Positions 1 through 8,906 of a stretch of DNA of 10,000 nt are shown one piece after another. The notes beneath the pieces were generated by a model. The model made no database searches and had not been told where the DNA came from. It saw only the letters and a list, made by a program, of their open reading frames with translations. Source of the stretch: Penaeus vannamei (Eukaryota; Arthropoda; Malacostraca; Decapoda; Penaeidae); NCBI RefSeq assembly GCF_042767895.1, contig NC_091554.1, forward strand, positions 40,403,855 to 40,413,854, read 5' to 3'. Within the stretch, counting starts at the first letter, position 1. Each line of letters opens with the position of its first letter. Made by a program: the position numbers and the translations under genes.

Positions 1-1620
1 AAGTCCTTGCTTCCGTTCCCTCTTCTTTACTCTCAACACCCTTTCTCATTTTTGTTTTTCTCTTAAGCATCGTTCGCTCTTTTTTTTTTTTGTCTTTCTC
101 CTTTTTTTTTCCCGGTTCCTCACTCCCATTTTTATTTTTTGTCTTCCTCACTCTCAAGTCTTCTAACTCCCTTAAATCAAAATTCCTCCTCCTCCTCCTC
201 CTCCTCTTCATTTCCACTTCCTCCTCTTCTCCCCTCTTTTCAACTTCCTTTCCTCCTTATGTTATCTCCACTACCTCCTTTAGCTCCTCAATTTCCTCCT
301 TTTTCTTACTCCTTAAGCTCTTCCTTCCCACGGCTCCCTCTCTCTACTTCTGTTCTTCCTCTTCTCGCCGTTATTTCCTCTTATTTCTACCGGCTAATAT
401 TCTTCCTCTTGCTTTCCTACCACTTCTTCTATTTCTCGCATCCCTCCTTCATCCTCTTTACTCACTTTACTCCACCTCCTCCTATTACTCTTTAATCATA
501 TTACTCCACCTCCTCCTCTTCCTCTCCACTTATACTCCTCTGGCTCCGCTACTCTTCTTCCTCTTTCTTTTCTTCTTCCTCGAATTCCCTCTGATCTCCC
601 TGCTCTTTTTTTTCCTCTTTCGTTTCATTCCTCTAGCTACTCTTTCTCAATCTCCAACGCTCTCCTTCCTACTTCTGTTCCTCCTCTACTTCTTGCCATT
701 CCTGCTCTCCATTCCTCCTTCTAGTATGTCGTCCTCACCCTATTTATTTATTCCTCTCCTCTCTTCCTCTCCCTACCTCCTTCTCTTCCTCTGAGTTACC
801 TCCTCTCATTCATCTCTCAATCGCCCTTTTCCTCCATTCCTTCTACCCCACTTCTTCCCACTCACTCCTCCACCTCTTCTCTCTCTCTCCTCTTACGACA
901 TTCACCCACTCGCCTCCTACTCTTCCTCCTCTTCCTCTTCTATCTCTATCTATCCGTGTCCCTCCTTCCTAACTACTCCTCCCCTTCCTCCTCTTCTTCC
1001 TCCTGTTCCTCCTTATCCATATTCCCCCTCTCAATCCCCCCTTCTCTTCCTCCACCTCCTTCTCGCTTCCTCCTACTCTTCCTCTCGTCTTCCTTTCCTC
1101 TTCTCTTTCTCCTACTCCTTCTTTTTTCACCGTACTCTTCTCTCTTCCCCCTGTTCCTCCTTTCTCTCACCTACTCCTGCTCTCTCTCTCCTATTCCTCT
1201 TCTCGCCCTCCTGTTCGTCCTTTCTTTTAGCTACTCCTCCTCTCTTCCCCCTGCTCCTCCTCTCTTTCCCCTACTCCTCCTCTCTTTCTCCTATTCTCTT
1301 CTCGTCCTCCTGTTCGTCCTTTCTTTTAGCTACTCCTTTCTCTTCCTCCTACACCTCCTCCACTTCCTCCCCCACTCCTCCTCCGCTTCCCCCGCTCCCC
1401 CCCCCCCACACTTCCCCTTGCCCCCCCACTCTCTCCTCCTCCTACTCCTCTCGTCCCCCCTGATCCTCTTCTCTTCCTCCTACTCCTCCCTTCCCCCTAC
1501 TCCTCCCTCTCTCCCCCCTCTACTCCTTCCTCTCTCTCTCCCCTCCTCCCCTCTCCTCCCCTCTTCCTCCCACTCCTCCTCCGCTTCCTCCCCCACTCTT
1601 TCCCACCCACCCCTCCCATC
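1..1620. repeat. Long polypyrimidine tract (CTC/TCC/TTC-rich)
   Basis: The plus strand is almost entirely C and T for about 1.6 kb, with scattered single purines. It is a decayed patchwork rather than one pure repeat: short T runs (about 80-90 and 102-110), a clean (CTC)n block at about 184-206, and C-rich stretches near 1395-1440 and 1500-1625. Translations give only Ser, Leu, Phe and Pro, so the open frames through it are compositional artefacts. A tract like this can act as a long polypyrimidine sequence in an intron or form triplex (H-DNA), but nothing here shows that it does. It is the mirror in composition of the polypurine tract at 2930-4011. Confidence 0.9.
1141..1339. repeat. 100-bp tandem duplication inside the polypyrimidine tract
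   Basis: Bases 1141-1240 and 1241-1339 align end to end. By hand I count about seven substitutions and one single-base gap, roughly 92% identity. The most diagnostic shared part carries non-pyrimidine marker bases and includes CCTGTTCGTCCTTTCTTTTA (first copy near 1209-1229, second near 1308-1328). The next bases after 1339 begin like a third copy (TCTCTTCC) and then diverge. This is a minisatellite-type duplication that arose within the low-complexity tract. Confidence 0.8.
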
Positions 1621-1767
1621 CCCCCACACTGAACCGTCACCCAAGTGGTTCCCTTGTCTCCGAACCGCAAAATATCTTCTGACGATCTTCTTATATGCGG
1701 AAATTGGGGGGTGGGACTTGTAATGAGCCGAGCGGACATCTGCGATTTTTTTTTCTCTTATTTGTTA
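1621..1767. other. Mixed-composition island, no gene recognised
   Basis: This short stretch of ordinary base composition separates the polypyrimidine tract from the T-rich and CT repeats. It contains several CpG dinucleotides (AACCGTC, CCGAACCGC, TGACGATC, GAGCGGAC) and a run of six G near 1705. Open frames cross it on both strands but they are continuations of repeat-encoded frames. I see no splice-site pair, conserved motif or start context that would support a gene. Confidence 0.6.
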
Positions 1768-2294
<527 letters not shown>

Positions 2295-2530
2295 AGTCAC
2301 ACACAAACACACTCACAGAGGATAAGCGAGAAAAAATAGACTGACAGATAAAGGTAGGTTTATGATAGATGTAAGTAAATGTACATGAAGATAGATACAT
2401 CGGTCGATAGATAGATAGACAGTTAAGCAGGTAGACATAAATATAGGTAAGAAATAGACCAATCAAAAATAGATGCATAGATATAAATATAAGACATATA
2501 ACGTAGAAACAGAAGAGAAGACAACAGGTG
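2295..2530. repeat. Decayed TAGA/GATA tetranucleotide region
   Basis: After a brief CA-rich bridge (about 2298-2315) the sequence is full of GATAGA, TAGATA, GTAG and TAAG words, with one clean patch of GATAGATAGATAGA at about 2405-2419. It looks like an old GATA-type microsatellite degraded by substitutions. No gene or RNA is seen. Confidence 0.65.
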
Positions 2531-2534
2531 ATGA

Positions 2535-2794
2535 ATTAGGGAAGGGGAGGGGAGGAAAATAGGGGGGTGGGGGGAGGAGGGGGAGGGCGGTAAGAACTAT
2601 ATCTCGCCAGCCTTCCCCCACCCTCACACCACCCCTTCCCCCATCCCAGGTCTACCCGTCCCCCTCCTCCCCCTCCCCTACACAAACCTCCCTTGGTCAG
2701 ATCCCTACATATCTCTTTCCTTCCCCCCCCTTCACCCTCTTCCCCCCACCCCCTCCACCCACATACATTCCTAACCCCATCTAACATTCCCTAA
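2535..2794. repeat. G-rich then C-rich strand-switch region
   Basis: Bases 2539-2591 are G-rich with G runs of 3-6 on the plus strand. Within about 20 bases the plus strand switches to C-rich, and 2605-2760 carries C runs of up to eight, so the G-rich strand becomes the minus strand. Both halves have enough spaced G runs for G-quadruplex formation on opposite strands. The tail (about 2769-2794) contains CCTAACCCC and CCCTAACCC words leading into the minisatellite. Confidence 0.7.
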
Positions 2795-2923
2795 CCCAAT
2801 CCCACAACCCATCCCACAACCCAGCCCCACAACCCAACCCCACAGCCCATCCCCACAACCCAGCCCCACAACCCAACCCCACAACCCATCCCACAATTCA
2901 AACCCCACAACCCAACCCCACAA
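2795..2923. repeat. 13-bp minisatellite with 39-bp higher-order unit
   Basis: Ten tandem copies of a 12-14 bp unit with consensus CCCANCCCCACAA. The variable base at N cycles T, G, A. This makes three higher-order units at 2808-2845 (38 bp), 2846-2884 (39 bp) and 2885-2923 (39 bp), preceded by one extra copy at 2795-2807. The middle copy of the third unit (2897-2910) is degenerate. The minus strand is TTGTGGGG/TTGGG-rich and has regularly spaced G runs suited to G-quadruplex folding. Confidence 0.88.
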
Positions 2924-3065
2924 CTCAGGGGAAGGAGAACGAGGCGAAGTGGGAAGGGAGGGGAAGGTGGGTGGGGGAGAAGGGTGAATGGAAGGGAAGG
3001 AGGATGAGGAGGTGATAGGCAAGGGGAGGGGAGAGAAGGGAGGGTGAGGGAGGAAAGAGGGAGGG

Positions 3066-3190
3066 GAGAAAGGGGGAGAGAGGGGGAGGGGAGAGGGAGG
3101 GAGAGAGGGGGCCAAGGGGAAGAGAGGGGGAGGGGAGAGGGAGGGGAGAGACGGGGCCAAGGGGAAGAGAGGGGGAGGGGAGGGAAGTAG
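3066..3190. repeat. 45-bp tandem repeat in the polypurine tract
   Basis: The marker word GGGGCCAAGGGGAAGAGAGG occurs at about 3108 and again exactly 45 bp later at about 3153, each followed by the same GGGGAGGGGAG-type sequence. The 45 bp before the first marker (from about 3066) matches more loosely, so there are two good copies, one diverged copy and a partial end. Confidence 0.75.
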
Positions 3191-3394
3191 AAGGAAGAGA
3201 GACATAGCCGCGGGCAGTGCTAGGGGCGCCTTGTAGAGAATGGGGGAGGAGGGGGTGGAAGGATAGGGGGAGAGGAAGGGAGGGTGAGGAGGGAAGGGGA
3301 GAGGAGAGCAACAGGGAATGGACGGAGGCTAATGGAAGGGAGGAGGAGGGGGAGGGCAATAGGGGGAGGGCAATGGGGGGAAGGGGTGAGAGGA

Positions 3395-3475
3395 TGTAAC
3401 TCATGGGGAGACGTGGGCGGGGATGGCGCCCACGCGGTGAAATAGAGGTGAGGGTGTGCGGCGGTGAAGGCGAGC
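3395..3475. other. GC-rich mixed island with short hairpin
   Basis: This is a break in the polypurine tract that contains both purines and pyrimidines. It includes an 8-bp perfect inverted repeat, CGTGGGCG at 3412-3419 and CGCCCACG at 3427-3434, with a 7-base loop. A smaller island at about 3205-3236 contains GCCGCGGGC and GGCGCC. No coding signal or known RNA family is recognised in either. Confidence 0.5.
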
Positions 3476-3550
3476 AGAGGCAGGAGGAAGGAGGAAGAAG
3501 GGGGAAGAAGGAGGGAGGAGGAAGAAGGGAAAAAAAGAAAGAGGGAGAAA

Positions 3551-3682
3551 GATGGGAGCGGGGAGGAAAGGAGGAGTGGGAATAGGAGGAAGAAGGAAGG
3601 AGGAAAGGAGAAGGGAAGAAGGAAGGAAGATGGGAGCAGGGATGAAAGTAGGAGCGGAGATAGGAGGAAGAAGGAAGGAGGG
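3551..3682. repeat. 78-bp period duplication in the polypurine tract
   Basis: Bases 3551-3604 and 3629-3682 are copies offset by 78 bp. They share GATGGGAGC at the start and ATAGGAGGAAGAAGGAAGGA near the end, with about six differences over 54 bp. Related pieces (GAGGAGTTGGT at 3685-3695 and 3755-3765) suggest further, more diverged duplication downstream. Because 78 is divisible by three, the translated frame also looks repetitive, but this does not indicate a protein. Confidence 0.75.
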
Positions 3683-4008
3683 AAGAGGAGTTGGTTGGAG
3701 GGAGGAGAAGGAGAAAGAGAAATAGGAGGAAAAAAGGGAAAAGGGCGGAAGAAGGAGGAGTTGGTAATAATGATAAAGAAGGAAAGGAGAAGAGAAAATA
3801 TGAGAAGAAGGAAGGAGGGAAGAAGGTAGACTAAGGGGAAAGGAGGTAGGAGGAAAGAGGAAGGAAGAAGAAAGATTTATGAAAGGATGGAAAAGGTAGA
3901 AATTAGAAGGAAGGAGGAAGAAAAGATGGCTGAGATTGATATAAAGAGAAAGAGGAGAGAAACATAGGGAAAATGGGAAGGACTGGGAAAGGACCTAAGA
4001 AGGAAGAG

Positions 4009-4149
<141 letters not shown>

Positions 4150-4179
4150 AGAGGCAAGACAGACACAGAGAGGCAGACA

Positions 4180-4436
<257 letters not shown>

Positions 4437-4766
4437 GAAACAAACAGAACCAAAACCAGAACCAGAGAGACCAAAAGACAGAGAAAGAGAAAAGAGAAAT
4501 GACAGATAACCTGCCGCAGAGGATTGGCTCCTAGCGTGCAGAAAAGCATACATTTCTATGTACAGTGGATATTTACGGAAGGGAATTAGCCTGGGATGAT
4601 GAAGCACAGGAAGATGTAAGGAAGATAGAGGGAGAAGCAAACAGGAGGTAATGATTGAGGTAAATGGGAGAGATAATGAGAGGGAGAAGGAAGTGAAGGG
4701 GGGAGGAGGAGGCGAAGCTGTACTTTAGGGTTGAATGTGCAGTGCGTGTGCGTGCGGTGCTGTAAG
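4437..4766. other. Mixed sequence without recognisable gene
   Basis: About 330 bp of ordinary complexity between the CA array and the inverted repeat. It starts as purine-rich A/CCAGA words, has a unique part at about 4500-4600 (ACCTGCCGCAGAGGATTGGC and neighbours), becomes GGA/GAA-rich at 4610-4720, and ends GTGCGTG-rich. No start context, splice pair or RNA fold stands out, and the open frame crossing it on the minus strand is only an extension of the CA-encoded frame. Confidence 0.6.
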
Positions 4767-4908
4767 ATACTGTACGTGTGGACGTGTAGATGTCTGTACG
4801 TGTGGGGGAGTTATGGTGGGTAGGTGGGTGTATACGTCGGATTGAATCTGGCTGTTTGTGTGTCTTTGGGTGTGTGTGCATGTTTGTGTATGAAAACACA
4901 CACACATA
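4767..4908 (+). repeat. Left arm of a large imperfect inverted repeat
   Basis: The left arm (core 4767-4896) is the reverse complement of 5049-5176. By hand alignment there are about ten mismatches and one 2-base gap over 130 bp (about 91% identity), and the outer 68 bp (4767-4834) carry a single mismatch at 4784. The match runs on through AC/GT dinucleotides to about 4908. The arm includes a 12-bp direct repeat CTGTACGTGTGG at 4770-4781 and 4794-4805. The arms could pair as a hairpin of about 130 bp or a cruciform with a GT-rich loop. Confidence 0.93.
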
Positions 4909-4970
4909 CATATATGTGTATGTATGTATGTGTGAGTGTGTGTTTGTGTGTGTGTGCGTGTATATATATA

Positions 4971-5035
<65 letters not shown>
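4909..5035. repeat. GT-rich loop of the inverted repeat
   Basis: The sequence between the arms is almost entirely GT/TATG/TATA: TATGTATGTATG at about 4917-4930, TATATATATATG near 4961-4972, and a long (GT)n from about 4974 on, broken once by TATG near 5021. Its 3' part pairs with the short (AC)n at the end of the left arm. Confidence 0.85.
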
Positions 5036-5684
<649 letters not shown>

Positions 5685-6060
5685 ACTTTAGTCACTCATT
5701 TTGATGTTGTTTTCTTCCTTAACCGCTGTGTACACACCCTATGTTTACACACGACCGCAACACCATATACAGCAATAACTAACACAAAACACACATACTT
5801 TCTCGTTTATCCCAGCATTACCTCGTGGGAATCGCATGGTCCAAATTAGAATCAGATTGTTTAAATGCATGTTATTAACCATATTTATAGGCCCTTGAAT
5901 ATGTACAATTAGTTCCACTAGAGACAGTGTATTGATGGTATAGATGTGTATGTACATCATATCGGTGAGTGTTCTTGTCTGTTTGTTGAGGAATATTTGA
6001 GAACAGATATTTTATGATGATGAATATCGCCGTTTATGTAAGTTGTGAAAGTAGCTGAAA
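5685..6060. other. Mixed low-GC sequence, no gene recognised
   Basis: About 375 bp of ordinary complexity. It has no long open frame with protein-like composition; the minus-strand frame of about 70 codons over 5745-5960 has an unremarkable Cys/Ile/Val-rich composition. A GTAAGT donor-like word at about 6038-6043 lacks a preceding AG or plausible exon. I see no tRNA-type A and B box pair. It could be intron or decayed transposon sequence. Confidence 0.55.
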
Positions 6061-6590
6061 TATAATTATTAAAAATAACAATAATAATAATAACTTTAAT
6101 TTTTGATTTCCATCACTAATATTATTATTAATGGAGTCATGGCTACAATTTAGTTATCAATATCACTCCATCATGATAATTTTTGATGTGATTAGTATTG
6201 ACTTTATTGTCCTAATCATCATCATTATTGTTATTATGATAATTAACATTACTGTCATTGTTACCATTATTATCGACATCAACAATGTGATTATTCTTGT
6301 TATTACCTTCGCCAGTCACGTTGGTTACATGTTCGTATCATCATCATTATTTGTATTATTCTTATTCTTATTCTTATTCTTATTATCATTTGTAACATTT
6401 TTATCCTCGTTATTTTCATTATATCACCATTGCTATTATCAAAATCATTATTGATATTGTTATCATTCCCATCATTATTATCATTTTTCTATATATTTAT
6501 TACTTCTTCTGATACATTAAAATGTGCTTGTGTTTCGTCCATTCGTTATCATGTTACTCCTGAAAATATTTTCCATGTGATATAATTTTA
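6061..6590. repeat. ATT/ATC/GTT triplet patchwork
   Basis: A degenerate trinucleotide region starts with (AAT)n at about 6078-6092 and (ATT)n at 6119-6130, then runs as ATT, ATC, GTT, ATG and AAC triplets that stay in one phase for long stretches (clearest at about 6206-6306). A hexamer patch of four ATTCTT units sits at 6358-6381. The phase-locked triplets create an open frame of 107 codons (6131-6454) rich in Ile, Val, Leu and Phe. It resembles membrane segments but is explained by the repeat. Confidence 0.85.
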
Positions 6591-6754
6591 TTTTTATGTT
6601 AAATTGGTTGATATTTGACAGCGTTCGTATTAAAGAAGAAGGGGAGAAGAGAGAAACCAAGGAGAATAGAGCTCAGAGAATGAAAGGGGAGAAAGAGGGG
6701 CGGAGGGAAGAGGGCTTGCATAGAAAGAGAAATGGGAAAGGGGAAAAATATAAT
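6591..6754. other. Purine-rich insert between triplet patches
   Basis: After a short mixed lead-in, bases about 6632-6748 are mostly A and G (GAAGAAGGGGAGAAGAGAGA and similar) with a few pyrimidines. It contrasts sharply with the T-rich triplet regions on either side. No gene is recognised. Confidence 0.6.
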
Positions 6755-7110
6755 TACCATTATTATTATTGTTATTGTTGCTGTTGTTGTTGTTGCTGTT
6801 ATTGCTATAATGATAATTAATTAATTGTTATCATTATTGTTATTATCGTTATTATCATCATTGTTGTTGGTGGTAATGTTAATATCAATATTTTTGTTAC
6901 TATCATCATTACCATCACCTTTTCGTTGCAGTTTCATTGATGCCTTTCTTAGCATCATCATTTTATGTTCATCATCATCAATAACATAATTGATAGTATA
7001 AAGTAATTTCTTTGAATTATTGCGTTTGCTGTTGCCATCATCATTATCATAATTATAATCAATATCATTGTTATAATCAACATCATCATCATTAGCATTC
7101 CTAATACCAT
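6755..7110. repeat. Second ATT/GTT/ATC triplet patchwork
   Basis: Begins with (ATT)n, then GTT/GCT triplets (about 6771-6800, including GTTGTTGTTGTTGCTG), then ATT/ATC/GTT mixtures. Further on, 6950-7110 carries ATC/ATT/ATA triplets with less regular phase. It is the same kind of sequence as 6061-6590 and contains no credible gene. Confidence 0.8.
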
Positions 7111-7489
7111 CATTGTTGATCTATGAAACTTAAACATCAAACTTTTCCCACGCCTAAAACCAAAAGAAAAATCAGAGGATAATAAACAAAGACACAAAAA
7201 AAGGAAAAAAATAAGAAAGAAAAACAAAGCAGAAAGAACCAGAACACCCAACAAAAAGACAAAAAAAAACAAGAAAGAAAGAAAAAAAAAAAAAAAACGC
7301 CAGAGAGGTTTATCACGTGGATTAAGATACAACACCAGGTTCATCACACAGGAAAACAGCCCTAAACCACATCCCGGGTCTACTGGAGGAGGAAAAAGTA
7401 CTGTTAAAGGAAAAAAAAAGAGAAATTGCTTTTTACCTGTGTGGTTGGGGGGGGGGGGAGGGCGGAGGGGATGGAGGATCTGTTCGTAT
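7111..7489. other. Mixed, A-rich and G-run sequence
   Basis: Bases 7111-7190 are of ordinary complexity. 7190-7297 is strongly A-rich (AAAG/AAAC words) and ends in an A run of about 17. 7298-7440 is a mixed stretch including TATCACGTGGATT and CATCCCGGGTCTA. A run of 12 G (7447-7458) leads into GAGGGCGGAGGGG, which could form a G-quadruplex. The minus-strand frame of 129 codons across 6958-7347 is mainly Phe/Leu and Ile/Met from the repeats. Confidence 0.6.
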
Positions 7490-8025
7490 GTTTTTGTTAG
7501 TGTGCATTTATTTGTTTTTTGTTTGTGTGTATTTGTTGTTGTTAGTGTGTATTTGTTAGTGTGTGCTTGTTAGTGTTTGTGTGTATTTGTTCGTGTTTGT
7601 GTGTAAATATTAGTGTTAATGTATATTTATTAGTGTGTGTTTGTTAGTGTTTGTGTGTAAATGTTAGTGTTTGTGTGTATTTGTTAGTGTATGTTTGTTA
7701 GCGTCAGTGACAATTCAATAATGCTAGTATGCATTTGCAATTGTTAGCGTGTATTGCTTAGCGCTAGTGTGTATTTGTTAGTGTTAGCATATATTTGTGA
7801 GAGTTAGTGTTTATTTATCAGTATTAGCGTTAATGTATTAGTACTGTACCCATTAGTTAATGACTGTATGTATTTGTTGGTGTTATTGTATATTTGTTGG
7901 TGTTAGTGTGTATTTGTTAGTAGTAGTATTTATTTGTTAGTGATTGCGTGTGTCATTAATGCTAACATGTAGTTGTTAATGTTAGTGTCAGTTTGCATGT
8001 TGGTGTTAGTATGTACTTGTATTGT
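7490..8025. repeat. Diverged 20-bp minisatellite (TTAGTG-type), about 535 bp
   Basis: The consensus is GTGTGTATTTGTTAGTGTTA. Nine consecutive units of 19-20 bp can be read from 7767 to 7945 (7767-7786, 7787-7806, 7807-7826, 7827-7846, 7847-7865, 7866-7885, 7886-7905, 7906-7925, 7926-7945). The 5' part (about 7520-7700) alternates 20-bp units with 14-bp units that lack six bases (TTTGTG). Units differ at several positions, so the array is old. It is not the TTAGG telomere repeat. Confidence 0.85.
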
Positions 8026-8200
8026 GTAAGGGAGTGTATCTCTGTATTCAAATTTGATTACACTAAAATAATAATGATGGTAGACAATATTAATACTTCT
8101 TGGATCCAGACAACAACAACAACAAATAAATAAATAATAAACAAATAAATAAGTATAAAAAAGAAAGAATAAAAACGACAATAAACATACAAGTCTAACC
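8026..8200. other. Mixed sequence with short (CAA)n and (AAAT)n
   Basis: Ordinary low-GC sequence to about 8108, followed by (CAA)n at about 8111-8125, AAAT/AAAC tetranucleotides to about 8155, and A-rich sequence to 8188. Nothing gene-like is visible except the candidate exon that follows on the minus strand. Confidence 0.6.
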
Positions 8201-8319
8201 CTTTTTTTTAACCGGAAGAAGAGCAGAAACGGTGACCTTGAAAATGTACTTTCCAGGTAGGCCTATAAATCCATTAATGGCTGAGCTACCTATAGTTACC
8301 TGTACAATTAGGAGAGGAT
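8195..8319 (-). other. Possible minus-strand exon fragment (weak)
   Basis: Read on the minus strand, a pyrimidine run of 19 T with one C (8341 down to 8322) ends in TAG, giving an acceptor-like junction at 8320/8319. The sequence after it stays open for about 40 codons to a stop at 8195-8197. Its peptide is not low-complexity until the end and includes GLPGKYIFKVTVSALLPVKK, after which an A run gives Lys codons. I do not recognise a family. A possible donor, CAG/GTAACT, lies only about 20 bases into the fragment. An open frame this short is not improbable by chance, so it may equally be a decayed transposon or intron piece. Confidence 0.18.
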
Positions 8320-8366
8320 CTAAAAAAAAAAGAAAAAAAAACGAGCCGTTGACAAGACGATTTAAT

Positions 8367-8431
8367 AAGTGAATGAATTTCTGTAAAAAAAGATAATGAT
8401 AATAATAATAATAATAATAATGATAATAATA

Positions 8432-8471
<40 letters not shown>

Positions 8472-8613
8472 GGATAATAATAAAATCTAATTTCTGTATT
8501 TTTTATCACAAGTTAACGAATTTCTATAAAAAAAGATAAGTAAATGAATTTCGGTAAAACTATATATATATTAATAATAAGTAAATGAATTTCGGTAAAT
8601 AATGATAATAATA

Positions 8614-8644
<31 letters not shown>

Positions 8645-8722
8645 TGATAATAATAATAATAATGATAATAATAATAATAATAATAATAATAGAATAAAAA
8701 ATAAGTGAATGAATTTCTGTAT
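8367..8722. repeat. Five-copy 20-bp motif interleaved with (AAT)n
   Basis: The motif AAGTRAATGAATTTCNGTAA recurs in the same orientation at 8367-8386, 8510-8529 (most diverged), 8538-8557, 8579-8598 and 8703-8722, with a fragment near 8487-8500. Copies are usually followed by AAAAAGATAA or GATAATGATAATAAT and then by (AAT)n arrays (8398-8484 and about 8603-8691). The composite unit is motif plus GATAAT lead-in plus (AAT)n of variable length. The Tyr-rich and Leu-rich minus-strand frames here come from the AAT arrays. Confidence 0.85.
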
Positions 8723-8866
8723 AAAATAGTATGGGTAAGAACTAAAACCTTTACAGTAAGAGTACTTAGACTTCACAAACACTCTTACACACGTCGTCAG
8801 ACACAAAATTAGATAGTTATGCACATACACATACATGTATATGAGTGTGTGTGTGTGTAAACAAGA
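8723..8866. other. Mixed sequence before the (GTAT)n array
   Basis: Ordinary low-GC sequence with a few CACA/CATACA words and a short (GT)n at about 8845-8858. No gene is recognised. Confidence 0.5.
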
Positions 8867-8873
8867 ATGTATG

Positions 8874-8903
<30 letters not shown>
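8867..8903. repeat. (GTAT)n tetranucleotide microsatellite
   Basis: About nine uninterrupted TATG/GTAT units. They follow the short (GT)n at about 8845-8858 and end at GTAAATTAG, where non-repetitive sequence resumes. Confidence 0.95.

Positions 8904-8906
<3 letters not shown>

Noticed and set aside
90..1723. Open frames of up to 255 codons in the polypyrimidine tract, looking like Ser/Leu/Phe membrane proteins
   Set aside because: They arise because C/T-only sequence cannot form stop codons. More than one frame is open at once and the composition follows the repeat.
2769..2800. Telomere-like CCTAACCC words
   Set aside because: There are only two or three scattered CCTAACC words with irregular spacing. 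The arthropod TTAGG repeat is not present as an array.
2795..2923. CRISPR-like array
   Set aside because: The units are contiguous 13-mers with no unique spacers. None of the window's repeats has a repeat-spacer structure; the motif copies at 8367-8722 are separated by microsatellite, not by unique spacers.
5805..5850. Possible tRNA-type B box on the minus strand (GCGATTCCCACGAGG), suggesting a SINE
   Set aside because: The GTTCGA core is not preserved, no A box is found at the right distance, and no cloverleaf can be drawn.
7170..7440. A-rich stretch (7190-7297) as the poly(A) tail of a retroposon
   Set aside because: It is a degenerate AAAG/AAAC sequence rather than a tail. I found no target-site duplication and no recognisable element body next to it.
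8195..8509. Poly-Tyr protein on the minus strand
   Set aside because: The Tyr run is (AAT)n translation. Only the last roughly 40 codons are non-repetitive, and these are listed separately as a weak exon candidate.
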